A DNA stretch of 64,000 bases from CADCTM01 sp049671305 (GTDB lineage: Bacteria; Cyanobacteriota; Cyanobacteriia; Cyanobacteriales; Coleofasciculaceae), in NCBI GenBank assembly GCA_049671305.1, contig JBATUR010000027.1, forward strand, positions 29,743 to 93,742, written 5' to 3'. Each line of letters opens with the position of its first letter. Position 1 is the first letter of the stretch. Position numbers and translations under genes: made by a program. The notes beneath the pieces were generated by a model. That model searched no databases. It was not told the DNA's origin and saw only the letters and a program-made list of their open reading frames with translations. This document shows, in pieces, positions 18,049 through 27,344 of the stretch.

Positions 18049-20397
18049 GTGCAAGAAGACTTTAGACTAATCGTTGACTTTGTGTCTGTTCTTGCGGCAG
18101 CGGCAGCAGGTGGACTTTTAGCTGCTCTTTGTCGCCAACCTGCCCTGTTAGGTTATCTCTTGGGTGGTATGATTGTCGGTCCTGCGGGTCTGGGCTTAAT
18201 TAAAGAATTAGTTCAGATTGAGACTTTGGCTCAATTTGGCGTAGCGTTTTTGTTGTTCGCTTTGGGGGTAGAATTTTCCCTGGCGGAACTGAAAAAAGTG
18301 CAAGCGATCGCTTTAGGCGGTGGTGGGCTACAAATTACCTTAACTATTCTAATCACGGCGCTGATCTCTCTAAGCGTCGGTTGGGTAGCTTCCCCGGCAC
18401 AAGGTGTCTTTTTGGGGGCAACTTTATCCTTATCCTCAACTGCTGTTGTCCTTAAGTGTTTGATGGAACGCAACGAAACCGAAACCCCCCACGGACAGGT
18501 AATGTTGGGGATTTTGGTTGTGCAAGATTTGGCATTAGGATTAATGCTTGCCGTCTTGCCGGCACTTGATCAACCAGCAGAAGCGATCGGTGTGGCAGTC
18601 GGTTTGGCACTGCTAAAAATAGGCTTATTTGCCGCAGGTGCGATCGCTGTTGGTATTTGGGTGATGCCTCAAATCTTACGGCTTTTGGCACGTACAGAAA
18701 GTAAAGAGTTGTTTCTACTCGGTGTTGTCACTTTATGCCTGGGCATTGCCCTACTGACAGAATATTTGGGTTTATCCATTGAAATGGGGGCGTTTGTAGC
18801 GGGTTTGATGATTTCGGAGGTGGAGTACGCCGATCAAACTCTTACTTATGTAGAACCGCTACGAGATGTCTTTGCCGCCCTCTTTTTTGCCGCTATCGGA
18901 ATGCTAATTGATCCCATTTTCTTATGGAATAATTTGGAGTTAATTTTAGGGCTAGTTTGCCTGGTATTCCTGGGCAAATTTTTAATCATTACGCCGTTAG
19001 TAAAGATATTTCGTTATCCCTTAAAAACCGCAATTATTGTCGGCTTAGGATTAGCCCAAATTGGGGAATTTTCCTTTGTGCTGGCGAGTGAAGGGCAAGC
19101 GCTGGGCTTGGTTTCACGGCGGGTTTATCTGCTAATTGTGGGAACAACTGCTGTAACTTTAGTTGTGACTCCTTTTGTTTTGCAACTAATTCCTAAGTTG
19201 TTTAACTGGGCAGAAAATTCGCCGTTATTAAAGCGCTATTTTGAGCAAATGGATGATCCTTTAGCTGTGTCAGCCGAAGTCCAATATTTGCAAAATCATG
19301 TAGTGGTTTGTGGTTATGGTAGGGCGGGACAAAATGTGGTACGACTAATGCAGGAACATCGGCATCCAGTAGTAGTTATTGATCAATCAGAACGCACTAG
19401 TCAGCAACTGCGAGAAACGGCAATTCCCTATGTTTATGGCAATGCTGCTAGTTTGCACGTTTTGGAGAAAGCGGAGGTGCAGAAGGCGCAGTCAATGGTA
19501 ATTGCGCTGCCTGATCCGATGAGTACGAGGTTATGTTTGAAGCGATCGCTGGAACTTAATCCAGATTTAGAAGTTATCGTGCGTGCTAATAAAGATACGG
19601 AAATTGAATTGCTCTATCAATTAGGGGCGCGAGAGGTAGTCCAGCCAGAATTTGAAGCGAGTTTGGAACTGGGTACTTACATTTTATCTGATATTGGTTT
19701 GCCAACTTGGGCAATTCAACAGGAAATGGAGCAAATTCGCAGTTCTCATTATTTAGATTTTCGCCCCGAACAGTCTCAATATCAAATTGCTAGAGATTTG
19801 AGGGCAGCAACCGAGGCAATGAACCGCAAGTGGTATGCTTTGCCGGAAGGTTCACCCTTGACGGGTATGACGCTAGAAGAAGCCAATATCCGCCGCTTGA
19901 CTGGGGTAAGTTTGATGGCTATTCGCCGCGCTGAGGGTGAGGAAATTGACTATCCTGATTTAGAAGTGAAATTAGAGGCAGGCGATCGCCTTTTGGCTGT
20001 TGGTGAACCGGATGAACTTGCGGCGTTTAATGAGTTGGCGAAGGGCGAAATGGCTATGCCTGGGTTCAGTAGTCCCTGTCAGTGGTTATTAGTGCCAACA
20101 CAAAGTCCGGCGGAAGGCAAAACTCTTTCCCAGTTGCATTGGCGGCGTCAGTATGGTATACAAGTCCAAGCAATTCGCCGTGAAGGTAAGTTTATCCGCT
20201 TTCCTGATGGTGGGGCTGAGGTACGCGGTGGCGATCATTTGTTATTGTGTGGCGGTAGTTATCCCCTTAATCAATTACAACAATGGCTTGACTCAGCAGA
20301 GGAAGCACCACCACTGGCAATTCCGTTGATTAAGGCACAAGTCAGTGAGGCTTTGCAAGAGTTTCTGCCTTTGGATAGTCAGCGAATGGGAGATTGA
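18049..20397 (+). CDS. Kef-type CPA2 cation:proton antiporter with RCK domains
   Basis: This 782-residue protein has an N-terminal Na+/H+-exchanger-like membrane domain of about 12 helices (residues about 5-385, including LLGYLLGGMIVGPAGLGL and STAVVLKCL). A cytoplasmic TrkA-N/RCK domain follows, with Rossmann motif VVVCGYGRAGQNVVRLM (about residues 421-437). Two TrkA-C-like modules come next (about 590-670 and 680-755), each with an LEAGDRLLAVG-type or GGDHLLLCGG-type strand. It should exchange K+ or Na+ for protons across the plasma or thylakoid membrane under nucleotide control. The start is GTG at 18049. A palindromic terminator follows its stop. Confidence 0.9.
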   Translation: MQEDFRLIVDFVSVLAAAAAGGLLAALCRQPALLGYLLGGMIVGPAGLGLIKELVQIETLAQFGVAFLLFALGVEFSLAELKKVQAIALGGGGLQITLTILITALISLSVGWVASPAQGVFLGATLSLSSTAVVLKCLMERNETETPHGQVMLGILVVQDLALGLMLAVLPALDQPAEAIGVAVGLALLKIGLFAAGAIAVGIWVMPQILRLLARTESKELFLLGVVTLCLGIALLTEYLGLSIEMGAFVAGLMISEVEYADQTLTYVEPLRDVFAALFFAAIGMLIDPIFLWNNLELILGLVCLVFLGKFLIITPLVKIFRYPLKTAIIVGLGLAQIGEFSFVLASEGQALGLVSRRVYLLIVGTTAVTLVVTPFVLQLIPKLFNWAENSPLLKRYFEQMDDPLAVSAEVQYLQNHVVVCGYGRAGQNVVRLMQEHRHPVVVIDQSERTSQQLRETAIPYVYGNAASLHVLEKAEVQKAQSMVIALPDPMSTRLCLKRSLELNPDLEVIVRANKDTEIELLYQLGAREVVQPEFEASLELGTYILSDIGLPTWAIQQEMEQIRSSHYLDFRPEQSQYQIARDLRAATEAMNRKWYALPEGSPLTGMTLEEANIRRLTGVSLMAIRRAEGEEIDYPDLEVKLEAGDRLLAVGEPDELAAFNELAKGEMAMPGFSSPCQWLLVPTQSPAEGKTLSQLHWRRQYGIQVQAIRREGKFIRFPDGGAEVRGGDHLLLCGGSYPLNQLQQWLDSAEEAPPLAIPLIKAQVSEALQEFLPLDSQRMGD

Positions 20398-20413
20398 ATA
20401 AATCTTGATGCCC

Positions 20414-20446
20414 AGATCCCCGACTTCTTTAAGAAGTCGGGGATCT
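20414..20446. terminator. 16-bp palindromic hairpin between convergent Kef and hfq genes
   Basis: AGATCCCCGACTTCTT and its exact complement AAGAAGTCGGGGATCT flank a single T. It sits between two convergent stop codons and is a member of the CCCCGACTTCT repeat family, so it probably ends both transcripts. No long T-run is present. Confidence 0.75.
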
Positions 20447-20452
20447 TATAAA

Positions 20453-20701
20453 TTACTCAAGCGGCATTAATGAACGACTGTCTTGGTAACCACCTTGTGG
20501 CTTAATGTAAGCGATCGCATGACGCCAGATAATTACGGGTTGTCCTTCTTGGGTACTCAGACAAATGCAGTTGCCATCTTGCCAGCGTATTTGTCCAACT
20601 AATATATCTTGGGTGATCAGTTTAAGCTCAATTTCTTGTCCTTCTTTGATGAAACCTTGAATTTGACGAACGCTAGGGTTACCAGTCTCTAATTCAGCCA
20701 T
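20453..20701 (-). CDS. hfq: Cyanobacterial Hfq
   Basis: The 82-residue protein has the Sm-like fold pattern: N-terminal helix [17 protein letters not shown], Sm1 strands ([19 protein letters not shown]) and Sm2 ([15 protein letters not shown]) with YIKP in place of the enterobacterial YKHA. Cyanobacterial Hfq is divergent in its RNA-binding surfaces; in Synechocystis it binds the pilus ATPase PilB1 and is needed for motility (established knowledge). Its position divergent from dapF, with only 27 bases between the start codons, is the conserved cyanobacterial arrangement and supports the call. Confidence 0.92.
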   Translation of the reverse strand: MAELETGNPSVRQIQGFIKEGQEIELKLITQDILVGQIRWQDGNCICLSTQEGQPVIIWRHAIAYIKPQGGYQDSRSLMPLE

Positions 20702-20728
20702 AATTTAATATTTAAGCGGGAGATAGTT

Positions 20729-21559
20729 ATGGAAATCGAATTTACAAAGTACCACGGTCTGGGTAATGACTTTATTTTGATTGATAATCGTCGTGATTCA
20801 AGTCCGATGATTAGTCAAAAACAAGCAGTACAGTGGTGCGATCGCAATTTTGGTATTGGTGCTGATGGTGTTATTTTCGCTCTGCCTGGGCAAGATGGCA
20901 CTGATTACACGATGCGGATTTTTAATTCTGATGGTTCTGAACCCGAAATGTGTGGTAATGGTATTCGTTGTTTGGCTCACTTTTTGTCGGAGTTGGAAGA
21001 AGTACCTAAGACTGAGTATCGCATTTATACCCTGGGGGGGGTAATGATGATTAAAATCCAGGGCGATCGCATTAAGGTTGATATGGGAATGCCGATCTTA
21101 GCTGCTGATCAAATTCCCACAACTCTTGCTGGTGATGATCAGGTTGTTAATGCGCCTTTGCAAGTGGCAGGAAAAACTTGGCAGGTTACTTGTGTGAGTA
21201 TGGGCAACCCCCACTGCATTACTTTTGTGGATGATGTGGCGGCAATTGATTTGGCAACCCTGGGACCACAATTTGAGCATCATGAGGCTTTCCCACAACG
21301 CACAAATACGGAATTTGTGCAAGTAATACGCCCAGATTATTTGAAAATGCGCGTTTGGGAACGGGGCGCTGGGGCAACTTTGGCTTGTGGAACTGGCGCT
21401 TGTGCTACGGTGGTGGCTGGGGTATTGACCCGAATGAGCGAGCGAAAATGTACTGTTGAATTACCTGGTGGTTGCCTTGAAATTGAATGGGCAGAAAACC
21501 AACGACTTTATATGACAGGTCCTGCTAAAAAAGTCTTCACAGGCAAGGCATATTTATAG
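20729..21559 (+). CDS. dapF: Diaminopimelate epimerase
   Basis: The 276-residue enzyme converts LL- to meso-diaminopimelate in the lysine and peptidoglycan pathway. Both catalytic cysteines of this cofactor-independent racemase are visible: EMCGNGIRC in the first half and [12 protein letters not shown] in the second. The N-terminal [15 protein letters not shown] and GADGVIFA blocks complete the family signature, and length is standard. The ATG at 20729 is preceded by a GGGAGA Shine-Dalgarno. It shares its 27-bp promoter-side gap with hfq, so the two divergent promoters must overlap neighbouring coding or leader DNA. Confidence 0.97.
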   Translation: MEIEFTKYHGLGNDFILIDNRRDSSPMISQKQAVQWCDRNFGIGADGVIFALPGQDGTDYTMRIFNSDGSEPEMCGNGIRCLAHFLSELEEVPKTEYRIYTLGGVMMIKIQGDRIKVDMGMPILAADQIPTTLAGDDQVVNAPLQVAGKTWQVTCVSMGNPHCITFVDDVAAIDLATLGPQFEHHEAFPQRTNTEFVQVIRPDYLKMRVWERGAGATLACGTGACATVVAGVLTRMSERKCTVELPGGCLEIEWAENQRLYMTGPAKKVFTGKAYL

Positions 21560-21581
21560 AATTCTCCTCCGCAAGAAAAAC

Positions 21582-21640
21582 TCCCTGATTTCTGATTTTA
21601 AGTCTTTAATATAATCATACTTAAATCGAGAAGTCAGGGA
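21582..21640. terminator. Long hairpin between convergent dapF and a secreted-protein gene
   Basis: Outer arms TCCCTGATTTCT / AGAAGTCAGGGA (12 pairs, one G-T) enclose an inner stem GATTT-AAG / CTTAAATC. It lies between convergent stops and is a diverged member of the CCCCGACTTCT family. It probably acts as a bidirectional transcript end. Confidence 0.65.
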
Positions 21641-21663
21641 TTTAATCTTCAAGTTAAGCCGTT

Positions 21664-22056
21664 TTACCACCGCAACCCTGGTCTATTCCAATAACGACCC
21701 CTAAACCTAGATCTATAAGTAGAATAGTTATTACATTGTTGAGAAGCATAATACTGAACACGATTGGGAATCGCAATATTTTGACCGGCAAAACGACGCC
21801 CATAATAACCGTCTTCAAAACCACGGGCAAATTCGCCACCAGATGTCCGAGGACGATATCTATCACCACTACGCTTACTTTGCCGTCCCTCACTATAGCC
21901 GTCTCGATAAGCACCGGGATGATCGGCGCTATCTCGTAAGACTGCTGCACGTCTGACAGGATAGCAGTATGTACCTATATCGGCTTTAGCTGGTTGACTA
22001 AAGAAAATAGATGCAGGTACGGTGAGGCAAGTTAAGACCGCAACTATTTTATTCAT
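21664..22056 (-). CDS. Small secreted protein of unknown function
   Basis: The 130-residue protein has a clear signal peptide (MNKIVAVLTCLTVPASIFFS, cleavage near QPAKA-DIG). The mature part is rich in Tyr, Arg and Gly (SEGRQSKRSGDRYRP, GEFARGFEDGYYGRRF, RSRFRGRYW) and contains two Cys. It is strongly basic and probably periplasmic or extracellular. No family is recognised. An overlapping 98-codon frame is a shadow without a signal sequence. It is monocistronic and convergent with dapF. Confidence 0.7.
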   Translation of the reverse strand: MNKIVAVLTCLTVPASIFFSQPAKADIGTYCYPVRRAAVLRDSADHPGAYRDGYSEGRQSKRSGDRYRPRTSGGEFARGFEDGYYGRRFAGQNIAIPNRVQYYASQQCNNYSTYRSRFRGRYWNRPGLRW

Positions 22057-22223
22057 TTTTCCCTTTCCTCAAATTCCTTATATAAATAGTGTCGCCTACA
22101 AATAAGGCTGGCGACCTCCTACAAATGGGTGATTTGAGTAAGTAGAATTATTTATTTTATTATTCTATTATAACAATTAAACTGGCTGAATGTAGGATTT
22201 TATAATAATTTGTTAGACCATAA

Positions 22224-23069
22224 CTAAGGATTACAATACATACATTTGGCTGGGTCTGCTGTTTCTACACTACTCGGAAATAAGACTTCTTGGCGAAAAT
22301 TACAGTGTTTACATTGATAAATTTCGGCAAGAGTTAGGGAAGTAGGAAGATGGCAAATTGCACAGGGCAATCCTTTTTTGTATTCAGCAACATCAAAACC
22401 TGGATAGGAACATTGAGGGCAAAGTTGCTGGCATTTTTTGATTAAATCACGAGTTGCTGCTTCGATATTTTTCATACGGGTAGGATTATACATTGCCCGC
22501 ATATCTGTTTCTAGTTGAATGCTATTATGAGATTTTAAAGCTGATTCAACTGCTTCAACTAAGTCTTTTTCTGTAGTTATGCCTTTAACTACTTCCGATG
22601 CTTCAGGATCTTTTCTGACAATTAAGCCATGTTCAGGAAATCCCACTTTTGCAGCAAAACTGAAAGCTTCTTCTAAGGTATTAATAATTTGGTGATTATA
22701 GTTAGTTTCTATCGATAATTCTTGTCCAATAACTTCCAAATTATTGACTTTATCGAGTAACAGAACAATTTCTCTATTACACGGCAAGTAAGCTAAAGCT
22801 GGATGTGGTCCAAATGTTCCTTCACTAGCAAAAGCTAAGGTTTCATTAGTGATTAAGAGTGCTTTTTCTGCCTTAAGTCTTGCCGCTTCAATTTGGGTTC
22901 CCTGTCGCTTAATTTCTCTTGTAAAAGTACCAAAAAGATCGGTATTTAAGTTAGATGGTACAGTAACTTTAATGCCTAATTTTTGTTCAAGTAAAGGAGC
23001 GATCGCTTTTTCTTTTTGATGCATGGTAGCAATGACGCCTACTCTGCCGACAAAAAATGAATCTGACAT
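22224..23069 (-). CDS. DUF6671-like protein with C-terminal zinc-ribbon cysteines
   Basis: The 281-residue protein begins FFVGRVGVIATMHQKEKAIAPLL and has NTDLFGTFTREIKRQGTQIE and SEGTFGPHPALAYLPCNREI. I associate these blocks with the uncharacterised DUF6671 family (from recall). The last 70 residues hold four CxxC pairs (CPQC, CAIC, CKHC, CMYC), probably binding two zinc ions. No membrane segment is seen. It lies alone between a secreted-protein gene and the nrt operon. Function is unknown; the zinc ribbons could mediate nucleic-acid or protein contacts. Confidence 0.65.
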   Translation of the reverse strand: MSDSFFVGRVGVIATMHQKEKAIAPLLEQKLGIKVTVPSNLNTDLFGTFTREIKRQGTQIEAARLKAEKALLITNETLAFASEGTFGPHPALAYLPCNREIVLLLDKVNNLEVIGQELSIETNYNHQIINTLEEAFSFAAKVGFPEHGLIVRKDPEASEVVKGITTEKDLVEAVESALKSHNSIQLETDMRAMYNPTRMKNIEAATRDLIKKCQQLCPQCSYPGFDVAEYKKGLPCAICHLPTSLTLAEIYQCKHCNFRQEVLFPSSVETADPAKCMYCNP

Positions 23070-23271
23070 AAAAAATTGTTATTTTTGACGATAATTTAGT
23101 TACTCATTATAAACTTTTCTAAGAAGTCAGAATTGGCATTGGCATTAAAACTCAAAATACTCTGCAACTTCCTTAAAAAAGTAGATTACAGAGTATACAT
23201 TCCAGAATTTCAATAACCTAAACTTGATAATTAATCTTTGAGAATTGAGCACCAAAAACAATTAACTCCAA

Positions 23272-24135
23272 TTATGCCGCATCATCATCATGAGCAAAGC
23301 GATGATAGAGGAAGTCGAGGGCATAGTTCCGTAGTTTGTAGTAATGTGGATCTTCCATAATTCTGGTACGATCGCGAGGACGTGGAAAATTAATATCCAT
23401 TATTTCACCAATTTTAGCACTAGGACCATTAGTCATCATGACTAAGCGATCAGCTAAAAATAGCGCCTCATCAATGTCGTGTGTAATCATCAACACAGTA
23501 CATTTATGATCGTTCCAAATCTTCAGCAATTCTTCTTGCAATTCCTCTTTGGTGATAGCATCTAACGCACCAAAAGGTTCATCTAAAATCAAAACTTCGG
23601 GACGAATAGCCAAAGCGCGGGCAATTGAAATCCGCTGTTTCATACCACCAGAAAGTTGGGTTGGCTTTTTATCCGCCGCTTCCAAAAGTCCAACTAAGGC
23701 TAAATGTTCGCGAACAATTGCTCTTTTTTCTGCCTGTGGCTTGTTAGGATGAACTGCATTAACTGCTAAATAAATGTTTTCAAAAGCAGTCCGCCAAGGC
23801 AATAAAGCGTAGTTTTGGAACACTACCATGCGATCGGGACCTGGTTTGGTGATACGCTTGCCATTGACTCGCACTTCTCCATCTGTGGGATGGGCAAAAC
23901 CGGAAACCATGTTCAAAAGCGTTGATTTACCACAGCCAGAGTGACCGATAACGCAGATAAACTCGCCTTCTTCAACTGTTAAGTTAACGCCATCAAGGAC
24001 TGTATAGGCACCAGTTTTTGTGGGATAAACTTTAGAAACATTTTCAATTGCCAAAAATGGTTCACGTTTGGTGGCAGTTGCGGCTGACTGTCGGCTTGTT
24101 TCAGTATCTGTAAAACTTAGAGGACGGTTAATCAT
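23272..24135 (-). CDS. nrtD: Nitrate ABC transporter ATP-binding subunit NrtD
   Basis: This 287-residue ATPase has Walker A GHSGCGKST, Q-loop VVFQNYALLPW, signature LSGGMKQR, Walker B VLILDEPFGALD and the H-loop THD. Together with NrtC it powers nitrate/nitrite import through NrtB. The frame extends to 24225, but that start lies five bases from a strong hairpin and adds a low-complexity Gln/Asn stretch. The ATG at 24135 (MINRPLSF) is preferred. It is the last gene of nrtABCD, 145 bases after nrtC. Confidence 0.92.
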   Translation of the reverse strand: MINRPLSFTDTETSRQSAATATKREPFLAIENVSKVYPTKTGAYTVLDGVNLTVEEGEFICVIGHSGCGKSTLLNMVSGFAHPTDGEVRVNGKRITKPGPDRMVVFQNYALLPWRTAFENIYLAVNAVHPNKPQAEKRAIVREHLALVGLLEAADKKPTQLSGGMKQRISIARALAIRPEVLILDEPFGALDAITKEELQEELLKIWNDHKCTVLMITHDIDEALFLADRLVMMTNGPSAKIGEIMDINFPRPRDRTRIMEDPHYYKLRNYALDFLYHRFAHDDDAA

Positions 24136-24229
24136 TGTTGTTGTGGGTTGTGAGTTATTTTGTTGCTGGTTATAAGATTTGATACTTACAAAATTAAAGA
24201 TTGATTGCTGTTGTTTGTACAACAAATCT

Positions 24230-24277
24230 ATTAATTATTAGTTGTTAATAAAATAATACCAACAACCAATAATTAAT
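24230..24277. promoter_or_regulatory. Intercistronic stem-loop between nrtC and nrtD
   Basis: Arms of 17 bases (24230-24246 and 24261-24277) pair with a single mismatch around a 14-base AT loop, starting three bases after the nrtC stop. It is AT-rich and has no T-run, so RNA processing or protection of the upstream message is more likely than full termination. Confidence 0.7.
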
Positions 24278-24280
24278 AAC

Positions 24281-26284
24281 CTAGGCGGCGACAGTAGGAC
24301 GTGAATCAAGCACGACTTCGGCAATACTGATATCACGTTTAATTGCTAAATCTTGGAGATAACTAATTGGATCGTCTGGATTAAACGTTGTGCCATCATG
24401 TAATTTGATTGCCGAACGCTTATATTTAACATCCAAAATTCCTAGTTCTCTTGCTGCTGTACTAAACACATTAACTCGACACACCCTTTCTAAAATTTCT
24501 ACCCAATTTCTGGGGAAAGGAGTATCACCCCAACGCGCCATCTGAGTCATGTGCCACAAATGTTCAGTCCGACTAGGACGGTTGACGCCATCTCCATAAA
24601 ATAGATGGTGAGCATACTCGCGCATCGGTTGATCTAGGCTACAAACTGCACTATTAGGATCTCCCAACTGGATATAAGCAATATCCGTACTAACATATTC
24701 ACGCTGGGCGAGAATTTGACGTACTTCTAAGTTATTTGCCGGATCTGAGCAGTATTGGCAAGCTTCTAGTAAGGCTTTAACTAAAGCAATGTGGGTGTTG
24801 GGATAGGCATTTGCCCATTCTTCACGCACACTAAGAACTTTACCAGGATGTCCGGGCCAAATTTCTAAATCTGTGGCAACCGTAAAACCGACTCCTTCCA
24901 TTGCGGCGCGGATATTCCAAGGTTCTCCCACACAGAAACCGTCAATGGTTCCTGCTTGCAAGTCTACAACCATTTGCGCGGGTGGAATTGTTTTGAGTGA
25001 AACATCACGGTCTGGATCGATGCCACCGGAAGCTAACCAGTAACGCAGCAGCAGGTTGTGCATCGAGGAAGGGTGAACCATTGCCATGCGGTGCTGTTGT
25101 GCCGGGGATTCTAGCAGCATTTTTTTGAAGTCTGCTAAGGTGTAAATCCCTTGGTCGTAAAAACGCTTGCAGAGGGTGATGCCGTTGCCGTTGCGGCTCA
25201 TGGTTAAGGAGCTAACGGTGGGGACGGGTTTGTTTTCATGACCGCCCAAAGTTAACCATAAGGGCATTCCAGAAGGGGTTTGGGCGGCGTCTAAGTAGCC
25301 ACCAACTAAACCATCAACGACACCGCGCCAGCTTGTTTCCCGTACCAGGTTGACTTCATCTAGTCCATGCTTGGCAAAGAAGCCTTTTTCTTTGGCAATA
25401 GCAACGGGGGCGCAGGCGGTTAGGGGGATGAAACCAATGTCTAGGTTGACTTTTTCTAGTCCATGACGCGCCACAACTGAGGATTTTCTTGCCCGAATTT
25501 TCTTGATGCGCTTTTGCTGGTTGAGGAAGTAAATCATTTCCGAGCGCAAGCTGTAGTAGCTGGGGTGCTCGACGACTTCCATGCGCTTACGGGGGCGGGG
25601 AATATCAACATCGAGGATCTGACCAATTTTTGATCCAGGACTGTTGGTGAGCATGACGATGCGATCGGAAAGTAGTACGGCTTCGTCTACATCATGGGTT
25701 ACCATAATGCCCGTAACTTGGTTTTCCTCGCATATTTTCATCAACTGCTCTTGCAAGTTGCCCCGTGTTAAGGCATCCAGTGCGCCGAAGGGTTCATCAA
25801 GGAGTAGGAGTTTGGGGCGTAGGGCGAGGGCACGTGCGATCGCAACTCGTTGTTTCATGCCCCCTGATAGTTGCGCGGGTTGCTTGTCGGCGGCGTGGCG
25901 CAGTCCTACCATATCAATATGGGCTTCGACGATGCCTTTACGCTCACCTGCTGGCATATCTTTCATGACTGAGTTGACTGCCAGGGCGATGTTTTCTCGG
26001 ACTGTGCGCCAAGGTAGCAGCGAGTAGTTTTGAAACACTACCATGCGATCGGGACCGGGTTTAGTAATGCGTTGCCCTTCTAAAGTGACGACGCCTTCAG
26101 TTGGCGAATCTAAACCGGCAATCATATTTAAAAGGGTCGATTTACCACAACCGGAGTGACCAATTAAAGAGACAAATTCGCCTTTTTTGATCTGTAAATC
26201 GATACCTGTGAGGGCAATATATTCACCGCCACCTGTTAGGGGAAAAGCTTTATCAAGTTGGTCAACTGAAACAAAGACGCTCAT
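24281..26284 (-). CDS. nrtC: Nitrate ABC transporter ATPase/substrate-sensor fusion NrtC
   Basis: This 667-residue protein is a fusion. Residues about 1-260 form an ABC ATPase (GHSGCGKST, LSGGMKQR, LLLLDEPFGALD). The C-terminal part from about residue 285 is homologous to the NrtA solute-binding protein: [24 protein letters not shown] is mirrored in NrtA, as is RYWLASGGIDPDRDVSL. In Synechococcus the C-terminal domain of NrtC mediates ammonium-responsive inhibition of nitrate uptake (established knowledge). It is full length, and lies 77 bases after nrtB and before nrtD. Confidence 0.95.
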   Translation of the reverse strand: MSVFVSVDQLDKAFPLTGGGEYIALTGIDLQIKKGEFVSLIGHSGCGKSTLLNMIAGLDSPTEGVVTLEGQRITKPGPDRMVVFQNYSLLPWRTVRENIALAVNSVMKDMPAGERKGIVEAHIDMVGLRHAADKQPAQLSGGMKQRVAIARALALRPKLLLLDEPFGALDALTRGNLQEQLMKICEENQVTGIMVTHDVDEAVLLSDRIVMLTNSPGSKIGQILDVDIPRPRKRMEVVEHPSYYSLRSEMIYFLNQQKRIKKIRARKSSVVARHGLEKVNLDIGFIPLTACAPVAIAKEKGFFAKHGLDEVNLVRETSWRGVVDGLVGGYLDAAQTPSGMPLWLTLGGHENKPVPTVSSLTMSRNGNGITLCKRFYDQGIYTLADFKKMLLESPAQQHRMAMVHPSSMHNLLLRYWLASGGIDPDRDVSLKTIPPAQMVVDLQAGTIDGFCVGEPWNIRAAMEGVGFTVATDLEIWPGHPGKVLSVREEWANAYPNTHIALVKALLEACQYCSDPANNLEVRQILAQREYVSTDIAYIQLGDPNSAVCSLDQPMREYAHHLFYGDGVNRPSRTEHLWHMTQMARWGDTPFPRNWVEILERVCRVNVFSTAARELGILDVKYKRSAIKLHDGTTFNPDDPISYLQDLAIKRDISIAEVVLDSRPTVAA

Positions 26285-26361
26285 TGGTTCTTAATCCTTC
26301 CTTAATCGTTGGTCTTTCATTAGATATTGCAACGTTTTTAATAGTTACGATTAACTATTAA

Positions 26362-27201
26362 TTACTTCTGTTCAGGAGGTAGAATGCGATTTTCGAGCCA
26401 AATCATTAGTTTGTCGAGGATTAAGCCAACAGCACCGATGTAAATAACTGCCAAGATTACTTCACTAACTTGGTTATTTTGATAAGCATTCCAGATAAAG
26501 AAGCCAATACCAACAATACCAGACATCACGATTTCGGCGGCGATAATTGCTAACCAAGCGAGTCCCAAAGCAATTCTTAATCCGGTGAAAATGTAAGGAA
26601 GTGCGGAGGGAATCAGAATGTTGAAAAAGTACTCTTTTTTGGAGAGTTGTAGAACTTTAGCAACGTTGTTGTAGTCGCTCGGAATTTGTTGTACACCAAC
26701 TGAGGTGTTGATTAAGATGGGCCAGATTGCAGTAATAAAGATTACGAAAAGTGCAGCAGGTTCGTTTTGTCTTAATGCTGCCAAAGCAATGGGAACCCAC
26801 GCCAAAGGTGCAACAACTCGTAAGAATTGAAATATCGGATCTAAGGCTTTTGACATCAATTTGTTGGTGCCAACTAAGATGCCTAAACCAATACCAACAA
26901 TCGCAGCGAGGGAGTAACCGATCGCAACTCGTTGTATACTAGCCCAAACTTGCCAAAACAAGCCTTTATCAATACCACCTCTGTCATAAAATGGGTACTG
27001 AATCAGCATCCAGGTTTCTTTAACTACTTGAATCGGTCCAGGTAGTGTTGCGCCGGGAAAGGAAGAAAATATCTGCCAGATAACAAGGAAAATTGCGATC
27101 GCAATTAATGGCGGTACAAGTTCAGGAATTTGCTTTTTTATGCCAGTTACAAAAGCATTTTCTGAGCCCCTTACGACAGGGCGTCTTTGGACTGTGGTCA
27201 T
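26362..27201 (-). CDS. nrtB: Nitrate ABC transporter permease NrtB
   Basis: The 279-residue inner-membrane protein has about six hydrophobic helices, beginning with LVPPLIAIAIFLVIWQIFSS. The cytoplasmic EAA-type loop that contacts the ATPases is visible near LQLSKKEYFFNILIPSALPYIFTGLRIALG. It forms the translocation path for nitrate/nitrite. It lies between nrtA and nrtC on the same strand. The ATG at 27201 is preceded by a GGAGA-like Shine-Dalgarno. Confidence 0.94.
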   Translation of the reverse strand: MTTVQRRPVVRGSENAFVTGIKKQIPELVPPLIAIAIFLVIWQIFSSFPGATLPGPIQVVKETWMLIQYPFYDRGGIDKGLFWQVWASIQRVAIGYSLAAIVGIGLGILVGTNKLMSKALDPIFQFLRVVAPLAWVPIALAALRQNEPAALFVIFITAIWPILINTSVGVQQIPSDYNNVAKVLQLSKKEYFFNILIPSALPYIFTGLRIALGLAWLAIIAAEIVMSGIVGIGFFIWNAYQNNQVSEVILAVIYIGAVGLILDKLMIWLENRILPPEQK

Positions 27202-27278
27202 GACTGTCTCCTTCTCAAATTCTAGGGAATCAACAAGTGAAATTTACTGTGAACAGCGAGCACCTTCATTATTTTGAT

Positions 27279-27322
27279 TTTGGTTAAATTCAGTTATAAA
27301 AAACCCCGAATATAACCAAAAA
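27279..27322. promoter_or_regulatory. Stem-loop between nrtA and nrtB
   Basis: Nine-base arms TTTTGGTTA / TAACCAAAA enclose a 26-base loop in the 143-bp nrtA-nrtB gap. Such a structure could favour higher yield of the binding protein NrtA over the membrane parts; this is inference. Confidence 0.5.
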
Positions 27323-27344
27323 TTTACTACTGATTGGATGAAAC

